A DNA stretch of 64,000 nucleotides from Streptomyces sp. MH60 (GTDB taxonomy: Bacteria; Actinomycetota; Actinomycetes; Streptomycetales; Streptomycetaceae): contig NZ_MULI01000032.1 in the NCBI RefSeq assembly GCF_002939385.1, positions 1 to 64,000 on the forward strand. The letters are read 5' to 3'. A model generated the notes under the pieces. It was not told the origin of the DNA and ran no database searches. It was given only the letters and a program-made list of their open reading frames with translations. Positions 43,788-52,511 of this stretch are shown here, one piece after another (position 1 is the first letter of the stretch; every line of letters begins with the position of its first letter). A program made the position numbers and the translations under genes.

Positions 43788-44869
43788 TTCTCACCTGCCG
43801 CTTCGTTGTTGACGTACGGGGGCGTGGACCGGTCGTCCCAGCTGTCGACCATGTACCGGCCGGACTCGTGGTGGAACCAGTAGACGGAACTGAACCAGTT
43901 CCGCATATTGCCGACGTTGGCCCGTACGGCGTCGCTCAGTTCCTTTCCGCGTACGGTTCCGTCGGCGAGTTCGTCGGCGAACCGTAAGACGTCCTGCTCC
44001 ACGGCGAGAAATTCGGTGATGCATTCCTCGACGCGTCGCCGGACTTCTCCGATGGCTTCTTCCAGCGTGAGTGCATGGTGGGTGATGAGACTGATTCCGA
44101 GATTGTGGACCTCGTCGCCCGCTATTTCCTTGGGCAGCGAGCAGAGGTCGTTGTACCAGGCGGCGAATTCCTGACTCAGCAGTGCCGCCCGGCGATACGC
44201 CGGGTGTTTCCGTACCGCGTCGGGGAGTTCGCAGCCCGAACTCGGCTCCAGCAGGTCGGTCCAGATCCAGTGCGCGAAGGTGAGCCGGCGCAGTTCGAGG
44301 TACTCCTGTACGCCGGGCACGATTCCGCGCGTGCGGTTGTGGAATTCCCGGTCGTACGCCTCGATCACCGCGTGGAAGTGCCGGGCGAACCGGGCGTTCC
44401 AGGTGGCCGGCAGGAAGGCGTAGAGCCGCAGCACGCTGTCGGCGAACCCGGCCACCAGCGTGTCCTCGTGGTGCAGGTGGTCCCCGGGTGAGTCGAGTGC
44501 CGTGTGCAGCCGGCCGCGCAGTCGCCGCCAGGCGCCGGGACGGCCGTGGACGATGTCACGGTCGTGCCGGTCGTCCCAGACGAAGAACCACGCGCTGTAG
44601 TCCGCTATCGCCTGCATGACCTCGTCGGGGGCGCCCAGGTAGTAGCCCGCCATGAGGTCCGTGTAGCACAGGCCGTCGGCATATTCCTCGACCTTGTCCG
44701 CGGGCATGAGCCGCTTTTCGAGCAGCCAGGTGCGGGTGGTCTCCTGGAGCCTGGGCCAATACGGGTGCAGTTGCCGGGGAAATGCCGCCTCGATCACCGG
44801 GAGACGGAGCGATGGCGGTACTGCGATCGCGGTCGGTGTCGCTGTGGTGCCGTGTGGGAAAGCATGCAC
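43784..44869 (-). CDS. eizS: epi-Isozizaene synthase (sesquiterpene cyclase)
   Basis: 361 residues. Aspartate-rich motif DDRHD (Asp99-Asp103) and NSE triad NDLCSLPKE (about 240-248) bind Mg2+ and farnesyl diphosphate, which it cyclises to epi-isozizaene. The GTG at 44869 has AGGGG 7 nt upstream and gives the known N-terminus MHAFPHGTT. First gene of the two-gene albaflavenone operon. An inverted repeat GGCGCAC/GTGCGCC (44895-44901, 44921-44927) lies in the leader. Confidence 0.97.
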   Translation of the reverse strand: MHAFPHGTTATPTAIAVPPSLRLPVIEAAFPRQLHPYWPRLQETTRTWLLEKRLMPADKVEEYADGLCYTDLMAGYYLGAPDEVMQAIADYSAWFFVWDDRHDRDIVHGRPGAWRRLRGRLHTALDSPGDHLHHEDTLVAGFADSVLRLYAFLPATWNARFARHFHAVIEAYDREFHNRTRGIVPGVQEYLELRRLTFAHWIWTDLLEPSSGCELPDAVRKHPAYRRAALLSQEFAAWYNDLCSLPKEIAGDEVHNLGISLITHHALTLEEAIGEVRRRVEECITEFLAVEQDVLRFADELADGTVRGKELSDAVRANVGNMRNWFSSVYWFHHESGRYMVDSWDDRSTPPYVNNEAAGEK

Positions 44870-45059
44870 GAACAAACCCCTCTCAGCCGCCGGTGGCGCA
44901 CCCCTCTCGCTGAGCGGGGCGTGCGCCGTTGCGTATCCCCGCGGTTCCCATTCAGCACCACAACTGACCGTTCTGGGAACGGATTTGCTTCATTCACTAC
45001 CCCCCGATGCCGGAATTCTCCTGTTGTGTGGCGGCTTTCCACTGACGCACACAGACGAA

Positions 45060-45095
45060 CGGCGCCCGCTCGGGGGAAGACCCGAACAGGCGCCG
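45060..45095 (-). terminator. Hairpin downstream of def
   Basis: CGGCGCC / GGCGCCG outer stem with an inner TCGGG / CCCGA pairing, between the def stop and the terpene operon promoter region. Confidence 0.65.
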
Positions 45096-45129
45096 TGCGC
45101 AAGGGAGATGTGTGACCCGTGAGGCGGTG

Positions 45130-45780
45130 TCAGTCGTTCGCGACCACGGGGTAGCGCGGCTCGTTCTCGGCCATCTGCCGCAGCGCGTCCTTGCGCTCGC
45201 GCTTGGAGAGCCGGTCGATGTACAGGTACCCGTACAGGTGGTCCGTCTCGTGCTGCAAACACCGGGCGAAGTACCCGGTGCCGCGCACCTTGACGGGGTT
45301 GCCCTTCTCGTCCTGCCCGGTCACCTCGGCGTAGTCGGGGCGGGCGAGCGGCGCGTAGGCGGTCGGCACGGACAGGCAGCCCTCGTTGCTGTCGTCCAGG
45401 CGGCGGCGGTCGGCCGGCAGCTCGACCAGCTCGGGGTTGCAGACCACGCCGACGTGGCGGACGCCCTCGTCGTCGGGGCAGTCGTAGACGAAGACCTTCT
45501 TGGAGACGCCGATCTGGTTGGCGGCCAGGCCCACGCCCTCGGCGGTGCGCTGGCTGGCGAACATGTCGGCCACCAGCTGCTGGAACTCCTCGCCGAAGTC
45601 GGTGACGTCCTCGCACTCCTTGTGCAGCACCGGGTTGCCGACCACCGTGATCGGGCGCGAGGTGCCACGCCCGCGCCAGTCCGCCTCACGCTCCTCGCAG
45701 TCCTGGGTGTCGACGACGAAACCCTCGTCGTCCACGGGAAGCACGCCCGGGTGCTGCTGATCGGTGTCCTGCTGGGCCAT
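45130..45780 (-). CDS. def: Peptide deformylase
   Basis: 216 residues. The three motifs are GVGLAANQIG, EGCLSVP (Cys ligand) and QHETDHLYG (both zinc-type His and the catalytic Glu). About 45 extra N-terminal acidic residues precede the catalytic fold. It removes the formyl group from nascent proteins. The ATG at 45780 has only a distant GAGGAAGG. Streptomyces carry several def copies; this one is not next to fmt. Confidence 0.95.
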   Translation of the reverse strand: MAQQDTDQQHPGVLPVDDEGFVVDTQDCEEREADWRGRGTSRPITVVGNPVLHKECEDVTDFGEEFQQLVADMFASQRTAEGVGLAANQIGVSKKVFVYDCPDDEGVRHVGVVCNPELVELPADRRRLDDSNEGCLSVPTAYAPLARPDYAEVTGQDEKGNPVKVRGTGYFARCLQHETDHLYGYLYIDRLSKRERKDALRQMAENEPRYPVVAND

Positions 45781-45862
45781 GACCGACGTATGCCTTCCTC
45801 GTACAACCAAAGGTGATGCTGACGCTGCTGGAGTGTCCTCCTGGCAAAGACTACGGGGCCAC

Positions 45863-46843
45863 TCAGCAGACCTCTTCCAGGTCCCGCCAGTCACGGGAGT
45901 CCGGGCTGTCCGCGACCCACCCGTCCAGCAAGCCCTTCACCAGCCCCGCCGGCGCAGCCACCCCGCACTCCCGCTCCGGCACCCACAGCTGGCCGTCGGT
46001 GCGGTGCCCCAGCGGACCGGGATGTCCGGGTTCGCTGTGGTCGTGCGGGTCGAGGTGCTCGCCCTCGCCCTCGTCGGACGGCATCCGGGACTCCGAGCAC
46101 ATCCGGCACAGCAGCCGCACGGAGGACGACCAGTCCTCGGCGGCGAACCCGGCGTCGGCGGCCAGCTGCTCCAGGGCGTCGCGGTCGGCCTCGGTGGCGG
46201 CCTCCAGGAGGACCACCCAGGTGGGCACGGGCGAGGGCGCCCACAGCTCGATCTCGTCGAAGACGGGGTAGGAGTGCCCGGCGCTGGTCGTCCGCTCCCC
46301 GTGCGGCACACCGTCGTGCAGGACGACCTCGCCCCAGCGCCGCCCCGAGGACGGCAGCGGGATGGACAGCACCTCGACGCGGGCGGGGTCGAGCCGCCGC
46401 CCCCACACCACCTCGGCCTCGCCCTCCGGGGAGAGCCGTACGGCCGCGCTGCCGAGGTCCATGCCGAGCGGCTCACCGGCGTCCGTGGCGTCCCCCGGGG
46501 TGCGCAGGCCGTAGGCCTGCCAGGCCCGGCGGGCCAGCGGCCAGTCCTGCAGGGCGGTCGCGGCGATGCCGACGTTCCACCAGTCGGGGGCGCCGGAGTC
46601 CCGGTCGAGCAGCGCTACGGCGCGCAGGCCGGCCGCCCTGGCCTGCTCCCAGTCGTGCCGGAACTTGTGCAGCAGCGCCAGGTTGAACCAGGACTCCGAC
46701 AGCCAGGGCTCCAGGTCGGCCGCCCGGGTCAGCAGCGCACCCGCGTCCTCGTAGCGACCGTCGCCGATCAGCGTGAACGCGCGGTCGGTGGCCTGCCGCC
46801 AAGAGGCGGAGGGCCGGTGCCGTGCCTTGCCGAAGATCCTCAC
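45863..46843 (-). CDS. Tetratricopeptide-repeat protein
   Basis: 326 residues. Two or three TPR units lie in the first 110 residues (FTLIGDGRYEDAGALLTRAADLEPWLSESWFNLALLHKF; WWNVGIAATALQDWPLARRAW). The rest has PLPSSGRRWGEVVLHDGVPHG, a Cys-containing SVRLLCRMCSESR, and a His/Asp/Gly-rich stretch (DPHDHSEPGHPGP). The C-terminal domain is not assigned. The GTG start is weakly supported. Function unknown. Confidence 0.8.
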   Translation of the reverse strand: MRIFGKARHRPSASWRQATDRAFTLIGDGRYEDAGALLTRAADLEPWLSESWFNLALLHKFRHDWEQARAAGLRAVALLDRDSGAPDWWNVGIAATALQDWPLARRAWQAYGLRTPGDATDAGEPLGMDLGSAAVRLSPEGEAEVVWGRRLDPARVEVLSIPLPSSGRRWGEVVLHDGVPHGERTTSAGHSYPVFDEIELWAPSPVPTWVVLLEAATEADRDALEQLAADAGFAAEDWSSSVRLLCRMCSESRMPSDEGEGEHLDPHDHSEPGHPGPLGHRTDGQLWVPERECGVAAPAGLVKGLLDGWVADSPDSRDWRDLEEVC

Positions 46844-46956
46844 GATTCCCGCCTGCCAGTTCCGTTCTGTGGGCTGGCTGTGCCTTTCGCGCCCCCGGAC
46901 ACCCTCTCCCGGGCATCAAACCACGTACGGCTGTAGAGGCGCTCATTACCCATGGG

Positions 46957-48222
46957 TTACCCAGCCGCGGGCTCGGTAAGGCTGCTCCGGGAAAGGACCC
47001 GGGCCAGTGCTTCCACCACCTCGGGAGCGTAGTCGCCGGCGGTGGCCAGGCGCAGCTCCTCCAGCACCGTCAGGACGCCGCCCGGGCCCGCGTCCCGCGC
47101 CTTCTCCTCGTACGCGTTCACGACCCGCACGATCCGCGCGGCGACCGGCTGCTCGTGGCAGGGGTCGGCCTGCCGCTCCACCACCACGGCGACCGCCGCG
47201 TCGACGCCGGTCTGGCGGACGACGGCCCCGCCGAGCAGCGCGATCCGCCGCTGTTCGGCGGCGGGCAGGTCGGCGGTGGCTCCGGCCGGGACCGGGTCGA
47301 CCAGGCTCAGCTGGCCGATGTCGTGCATCAGGGCCGCGTACTCCAGCACGGTCAGCTCGGCCCCGGACAGGCCCAGGTCCCGCCCGACGGCCACGCCCAG
47401 TCCGGCGACGCGGCGGGCGTGCCCGGCCGGGGTGTACCCGGCGATCTCGGTGGCGCGGGCCAGGGACGCGATGGTCTGCCGGTAGGTGGCCCGGACGGCC
47501 GCGTACCGGCGGTAGGAGAGCTGGGCGAGCAGCAGGGGCACGCAGAAGACGGGGAGCGCCCACAGTCCCGCGACGCTCACCGCGAGCGCCATCACCGCGC
47601 CGGTCGCGCACACCGCGGACGTGATCCCGACCATGCCGCGCAGTTCCTCGCGCAGCAGTGGTCCGAAGGGCCACCCGGTGCGCGCGTGCGCGGGTGCCGC
47701 GGCGAGCACGGCGTCGCACAGCGTGGTCAGGGCGAGCAGCGCGAGCAGCAGCAGCGCGTCGGCGGGACCGCTCCAGTCGTCGAAGGCGCCCTGGTGGGAC
47801 AGCGGACGGAAGCACACGGCGGCGAAGCCGACGGTGAGCACCCGCCGCGCCAGGTGGTCGAGGACGGGCCCGCGGCCGCGGGCGACGTAGGGGACGCTGC
47901 CGAGCAGTGAGGCGGCGAGCACGACGGTGACGGTCTGGGCCACACCGTGCTGCGCGGGCTGCCCGGCGACGTCTCCCAGCAGCGCGTACGCCAGCGCGCC
48001 CGCGGCCCCGAGCGGGGCGGCCTCCCGGGCCTCGGTACCGGTCCGCCGGGTCAGCTCACCGAGGACGACCAGCCCGCCGAAGGCCAGCGCCACGGGCCGC
48101 TGCACGGGTCCCGACCCCAGCACGGAGGCGAGACAGCCGAGCGCGAGGAGCCCGGCACAGCCGGGTACGAGGAGAACGGCTGCCGGCGGCGGGGACTGGA
48201 CCGGCGGCGGCAAGGGCGTCAC
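46957..48222 (-). CDS. Membrane HD-domain protein (degenerate HD-GYP type)
   Basis: 421 residues: about eight TM segments (1-240), then a cytosolic HD domain (TPAGHARRVAGLGVAVGRDLG, EYAALMHDIGQLSLVDP). The HD pair is intact, but the expected HHExxDGxGYP motif is replaced by VVERQADPCHEQPVAA, so a cyclic-di-GMP phosphodiesterase role is doubtful. The GTG overlaps the stop of the next HD gene (GTGA), with GGGGAG upstream. Confidence 0.85.
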   Translation of the reverse strand: MTPLPPPVQSPPPAAVLLVPGCAGLLALGCLASVLGSGPVQRPVALAFGGLVVLGELTRRTGTEAREAAPLGAAGALAYALLGDVAGQPAQHGVAQTVTVVLAASLLGSVPYVARGRGPVLDHLARRVLTVGFAAVCFRPLSHQGAFDDWSGPADALLLLALLALTTLCDAVLAAAPAHARTGWPFGPLLREELRGMVGITSAVCATGAVMALAVSVAGLWALPVFCVPLLLAQLSYRRYAAVRATYRQTIASLARATEIAGYTPAGHARRVAGLGVAVGRDLGLSGAELTVLEYAALMHDIGQLSLVDPVPAGATADLPAAEQRRIALLGGAVVRQTGVDAAVAVVVERQADPCHEQPVAARIVRVVNAYEEKARDAGPGGVLTVLEELRLATAGDYAPEVVEALARVLSRSSLTEPAAG

Positions 48223-49544
48223 GGTGCTCCCCTGCCGACGCTGTTCCGCGCACCCTCGCCCCGGCCCGGTGCCGGTTCGGCGGGGGGGCCGGGCGGGCCG
48301 TCCGCCGTCACCGACGGGCGCCAGCCGTGGCGGCCGAGGGCGTGGACCAGCGCCCGCACCATCCGCGGGTCGAACTGCCCGCCGGCACACCGCTGGAGCT
48401 CCGCCAGGGCCGCCGCGACCGGGCGGGCCCTGCTGTAGGAGCGCGTGGAGGTCATCGCGTCGAAGGCGTCGGCGACGGCCACCACGCGGGCCGACTCGGG
48501 GATCCGGTCGCCGGCCAGTCCGTAGGGGTAGCCGCTGCCGTCCAGCCGTTCGTGGTGGTGGAGGACCGCGGCGCGGGCCTCTCCCAGGAAACGGATGCCG
48601 CGCACCATCTCGTGCCCGTACTCGGGGTGCAGTTCGATCACCCGGCGCTCCTCGGGCGTCAGCGGCCCGTCCTTGCGCAGCAGCCGGGTGGGCACGCCGA
48701 GCTTGCCCACGTCGTGCAGGATCCCGGCGAAGCGCAGGGTCTCGACGCGCTCGTCGTCCATGCCCAGCTCGCGGGCGATCATCATGGAGGCCTGGCCGAC
48801 GCGTTCACTGTGGCCGCGTGTGTAGCCGTCCTTGATGTCGACGGCCTGCACCAGGGCGCGGATGGTCGCCTGGTGCGCGGCCCGCTCGCGGTGGTACTGG
48901 GCGAAGGCCCACCACGCCACGCACATCGGCAGCAGGACGAGCAGCGCGGCCACCGGACCGTACGGGCTGCGCCACAGGACGGCCATCATCAGCCCGGCGA
49001 GCCCGTGCACGGCGATCGGCGCGAGCGACCGGGAGAGCAGCCCCCGCCACGCCCGGCTCGGCGGCACGTGGTCGGCGAGGGCGAGGATGCCGCCGTCCAG
49101 CACCGCGAGCACCAGGCAGAAGGCGAGTACGGCGGCCCCGGCCGGCACCAGGGCGTACGGGAAGGCGGGCTCGACGACCGCGTCCCGGCCGCCGAGCCGC
49201 CAGTGGACGCAGGCGGCGGCCCACACGGCGAGGGTCAGCTGGGCGGCCCGCCAGACGCGCCGCAGGCCGAACGGCCGCCGGGGCACCGGGGACAGCAGGG
49301 CCCCGGGCAGTGCCACGAGTGCCGCGGCGGGCGGCGGCAGCAGGAAGGCACCGGCGAGCAGGACGGGATAGCAGGTCCCGACGAAGCGGGACCGCGCGAC
49401 GAGTTCGGATCCCGCGTACAGTCCGGCGAGCAGCAGCACCGCCCACCAGGGCGCGTGCACCGACGGCAGCGGGCGCAGGCACAGCGGGACGGCGAGGGCG
49501 ACGACGGTCACGTAGACACGTGCCCGCGCCGGTACCGCGTCCAT
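48219..49544 (-). CDS. Membrane HD-GYP-type phosphohydrolase
   Basis: 441 residues: about seven TM segments (1-220), then HD-GYP: DGYTRGHSERVGQASMMIARELG, FAGILHDVGKLGVP, ELHPEYGHEMVRG, LHHHERLDGSGYPYGL. The motif set is complete for a metal-dependent cyclic-dinucleotide phosphodiesterase. GGGGGAGGGG precedes the ATG. Overlaps the degenerate paralogue downstream; the two may form a heteromer (inference). Confidence 0.88.
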   Translation of the reverse strand: MDAVPARARVYVTVVALAVPLCLRPLPSVHAPWWAVLLLAGLYAGSELVARSRFVGTCYPVLLAGAFLLPPPAAALVALPGALLSPVPRRPFGLRRVWRAAQLTLAVWAAACVHWRLGGRDAVVEPAFPYALVPAGAAVLAFCLVLAVLDGGILALADHVPPSRAWRGLLSRSLAPIAVHGLAGLMMAVLWRSPYGPVAALLVLLPMCVAWWAFAQYHRERAAHQATIRALVQAVDIKDGYTRGHSERVGQASMMIARELGMDDERVETLRFAGILHDVGKLGVPTRLLRKDGPLTPEERRVIELHPEYGHEMVRGIRFLGEARAAVLHHHERLDGSGYPYGLAGDRIPESARVVAVADAFDAMTSTRSYSRARPVAAALAELQRCAGGQFDPRMVRALVHALGRHGWRPSVTADGPPGPPAEPAPGRGEGARNSVGRGAP

Positions 49545-49651
49545 GAGCCCCTCCCCCGGCCACGTCTGTCAGGCTCCGGAGCCTAGGGCGGTGGCGGGGG
49601 GCCGCGGGCAGATAACCCGCGGATTAGCACGTACGAGTGACTCGGGCCGGC

Positions 49652-49966
49652 TCAGGACTCCTGGGGGGCCGACGACGGCGCGGCCGTGACGTCGTGCTCG
49701 GGCACGGACTGCCCGGACCGGATCAGGTCCAGTCGGCCCATGACCTTGGCGCGCAGGTCACCCGGCACGTCGTCCTGTCCGCAGCACCGCTTGACCAGCT
49801 TCTTCACCGCCTGCTCCAGCCCGTACTTCTCCAGGCAGGGCGAGCACTCCTCGAAGTGGTGCTCGAACTTCACGCAGTCCGAGTCCGGCATCTCCTTGTC
49901 GAGAAACTCGTAGAGATGATCGAGGATTTCGCTGCACTCCGTCTCGTGCGGCTCTCCGCAGCTCAT
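49652..49966 (-). CDS. rsrA: Zinc-binding redox anti-sigma factor
   Basis: 104 residues. The ZAS motif H-x3-C-x2-C is at His37, Cys41 and Cys44 ([12 protein letters not shown]), with Cys11 as the fourth cysteine of the redox switch; Cys3, Cys31, Cys61 and Cys62 are also present. Reduced RsrA binds SigR; disulfide stress releases zinc and SigR. The ATG overlaps the sigR stop (ATGA). Confidence 0.97.
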
Positions 49967-50829
49967 GACCCCGAGCCTTTCGCTTCGTTCGACTCTCCGG
50001 CGCCGGCGGGGACCAGGCCGCGGTCGCGGGCGTAGTCCTCCAGCATGCCGCGCAGCTGACGGCGTCCACGGTGCAGCCGGGACATCACCGTACCGATGGG
50101 TGTCCCCATGATGTCTGCGATCTCCTTGTAGGCAAAGCCCTCGACGTCCGCCAGATACACGGCGATACGGAATTCCTCGGGGATCGCCTGGAGCGCCCGC
50201 TTCACGTCCGAGTCGGGCAGGTGGTCGAGCGCCTGCGACTCCGCGGAGCGGAGCCCCGTCGACATGTGCGACTCGGCACGCGCGAGCTGCCAGTCCTCGA
50301 TCTCCTCGGCCGCGCTGCGCTGGGGTTCGCGCTGCTTCTTGCGGTACGAGTTGATGAAGGTGTTGGTGAGGATGCGGTACAGCCACGCCTTGAGGTTGGT
50401 GCCCTCGCGGAACTGGTGGAAGGACGCGTACGCCTTGGCGTAGGTCTCCTGCACCAGGTCCTCGGCGTCGGCCGGATTACGTGTCATGCGCAGCGCGGCC
50501 GAGTACATCTGGTCGAGGAACTCCAGCGCGTCCCGCTCGAAGCGCGCGCTGCGCTCCGCGGTCGACTCCGCGCTCGTACCCCGGCCCTCGGGCTGCTCCG
50601 CCTGGCCGTGTTCGGTCCCTGCGTCGGTCCCAGTGACCGGACCCACCTCCTCCAGTGATGTCGTGAAACCGAGACCGGTCTCACTCGAATCGGAGGATAG
50701 ACGACCTACGGTCGGGGACGCTTGCCGATCCGGTCCGCCCGCCGCCCGAAGAGGGGCGGTCTTGGCAGCGTGCAGCACGGTCCAGTCCAGGTCGGCGCGG
50801 CTGCTGCGACTCGGGCAGAAGGCTGAACC
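49963..50829 (-). CDS. sigR: ECF sigma factor SigR (long and short forms)
   Basis: The short form starts at GTG 50646 (227 residues, the length reported for S. coelicolor SigR). The frame continues upstream to an ATG at 50829 with GGAGAGG before it, giving a 288-residue form. An unstable, longer SigR' from an autoregulated promoter is described in S. coelicolor. Regions 2 and 4 are [30 protein letters not shown] and [44 protein letters not shown]. It drives thioredoxin and thiol-stress genes. The exact long start is not proven. Confidence 0.94.
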
Positions 50830-50891
50830 CATGCGGCGGACTTCCTCTCCTACGGCGTCGGTGCTGATTCTCAGCAACGTACGCACCGCAC

Positions 50892-50917
50892 AACAGTGGC
50901 CGCCCGCCGGTCATTCC
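50892..50917 (-). promoter_or_regulatory. SigR-dependent promoter of sigR (p2 type)
   Basis: GGAAT (50917-50913) and GTT (50894-50892) on the minus strand are separated by exactly 18 nt, the SigR consensus. It lies just upstream of the long-form start. Confidence 0.88.
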
Positions 50918-50924
50918 CGGGCGT

Positions 50925-51590
50925 TCAGCCGAGTGAGCCGGTCCACTTCAGGACGCCGTCGGTGATCAGCTCCAGCGCCTCCTCCTGTCCGATCTCCGCC
51001 CGCTTGGGCACGGCGAAGCCGTGGTCGCCGTACGGCACCTCGATCAGGTCGTAGGTCCCCGCGGGCGCCTCGGGGAACTCCCGCGGCCTGCCGAAGGGGT
51101 CGTTGCCGCCCTGGACGACCAGGGTGGGCACCCCGGCCCCGAGCAGCTCGTCGGCGCGGGACTTCTCCGGCTTGCCCGGTGGGTGCAGCGGGAAGCTGAG
51201 GGCGAGGACGGCGTGGGCGCCCAGTTCGCCGGCGGTGCGGCAGGCGACGCGGGCGCCGGCGCTGCGGCCGCCGGAGATCACCGGCAGGCCCGGCGCGGCG
51301 AGTGCGGGCCACACGCCCCGCCAGCCGGTGTCCAGGGTCTTCGGCGCGGGCGCCAGCTTCTTGCCGGCCACCCGCCAGGGCTGCTCGACGAGGGCGACGC
51401 TCACCCCGTGGGCGGGCAGGGCGGCCGCCAGCGCCTTCAGGTCGCGCGCCTCGATGCCGCCGCCGGCGCCGTGGCTCACGGCGAGGACGAGCCGGGGCCG
51501 CTTCGCCCGGTGCCAGGTGATGCGGGCGAGGCCCGCCTCGGTGTCTACGGTCTCGGTGGGTTCGCTGGTTCCACTGGTGTCGCTGGTCAC
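50925..51590 (-). CDS. Alpha/beta-hydrolase-fold protein (KANL3/Tex30-like)
   Basis: 221 residues. LVLAVSHGAGGGIEARDL, VALVEQPWRVAGKK, VISGGRSAGARVACRTAGELG (nucleophile elbow GRSAG) and YGDHGFAVPK (His) outline the hydrolase. The GTG at 51590 follows the SRAP gene stop after one base. Its 3' end is 8 bp from the sigR promoter. Substrate unknown. Confidence 0.85.
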   Translation of the reverse strand: MTSDTSGTSEPTETVDTEAGLARITWHRAKRPRLVLAVSHGAGGGIEARDLKALAAALPAHGVSVALVEQPWRVAGKKLAPAPKTLDTGWRGVWPALAAPGLPVISGGRSAGARVACRTAGELGAHAVLALSFPLHPPGKPEKSRADELLGAGVPTLVVQGGNDPFGRPREFPEAPAGTYDLIEVPYGDHGFAVPKRAEIGQEEALELITDGVLKWTGSLG

Positions 51591-51591
51591 G

Positions 51592-52407
51592 TCAGAAGAG
51601 TGTGCCCTCTTCCGGTGCCTCCAGCTCCTTGAGCAGCTCCGGCCCGTTGTTGCGGACGTTGCTCACGGCCGTGGAGACGGGGAAGGCCCGCATCAGCCCG
51701 GCGGGCGGGGGCGCCAGCAGGGAGGTCAGCTCGTCGGGGTCGGTGCGCGCCGGGTCCAGCCAGTCGTCCCAGCGGTCCGGCGTCAGCATCAGCGGCATCC
51801 GGGGGTGGATGTCGGCCAGGGCGTGCGGGCCGTCGGCCGGGGCGACCGCGAGCGGCGTGGTCTCGGCCTCGGTGGTGATCACCGAGCACGTCACCCACCA
51901 GGCCCGCGGGTGGTCGTCGGGGAGCGTCTTGTCCCGCCAGAACTCGTAGAGCCCGGCCATGGCGAACACGGAGCCGTCGGCGGGGGTCACGAAGTACGGC
52001 TGCTTGCGGGGCCGCTTCCTGCGCCCCTCGACCTCCAGGTCGCGCTCCTGCGTGCCGGTGACCCACTCGTAGTAGCCGTCGGCGGGCAGGATGCAGCGCC
52101 GGGTGCTGAAGGCGCGGCGGTAGGAGGGCTTCTCGTGGACGGTCTCCGCGCGGGCGTTGATCATCCGGGCGCCGCCCTCGGGCGTCTTGGACCAGGAGGG
52201 GACGAGGCCCCACTTCAGCTTCCGCAGCTGGCGAACCGGCTTCGGGTCCTCGACGTCTTTCAGGGGACGGTCCAGGACGGCGTAGACCTCCTTGGTGGGG
52301 GCCACGTTGTAGTCGGGTTCCAAGCCCTCCTCGGGCTCCCACTTCTCGATCTCGAAGATTCCCGCGAGATCCTCGGGTCGACGACTCGCCGCATACCGTC
52401 CGCACAT
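51592..52407 (-). CDS. SRAP-domain protein (YedK/HMCES family)
   Basis: 271 residues. The family begins MCGRYAA; Cys2, exposed after Met removal, forms a DNA-protein crosslink with abasic sites in single-stranded DNA. Other conserved parts are YNVAPTKEVYAVL, WGLVPSWSK, MINARAETV, CILPADGYYEW and HPRMPLML. It protects abasic sites. CAGTGT lies 7 nt before the ATG, so the message is probably leaderless. Confidence 0.95.
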   Translation of the reverse strand: MCGRYAASRRPEDLAGIFEIEKWEPEEGLEPDYNVAPTKEVYAVLDRPLKDVEDPKPVRQLRKLKWGLVPSWSKTPEGGARMINARAETVHEKPSYRRAFSTRRCILPADGYYEWVTGTQERDLEVEGRRKRPRKQPYFVTPADGSVFAMAGLYEFWRDKTLPDDHPRAWWVTCSVITTEAETTPLAVAPADGPHALADIHPRMPLMLTPDRWDDWLDPARTDPDELTSLLAPPPAGLMRAFPVSTAVSNVRNNGPELLKELEAPEEGTLF

Positions 52408-52511
52408 ACGTGCCACACTGCCAGGCCCGCCCGTCTCCCGGCCACCACCCCTCAACGAGGCGCTTCGCGCCGCACCCGCTCGACCGTCACTACGAGGAGC
52501 CCTCACCGAAC

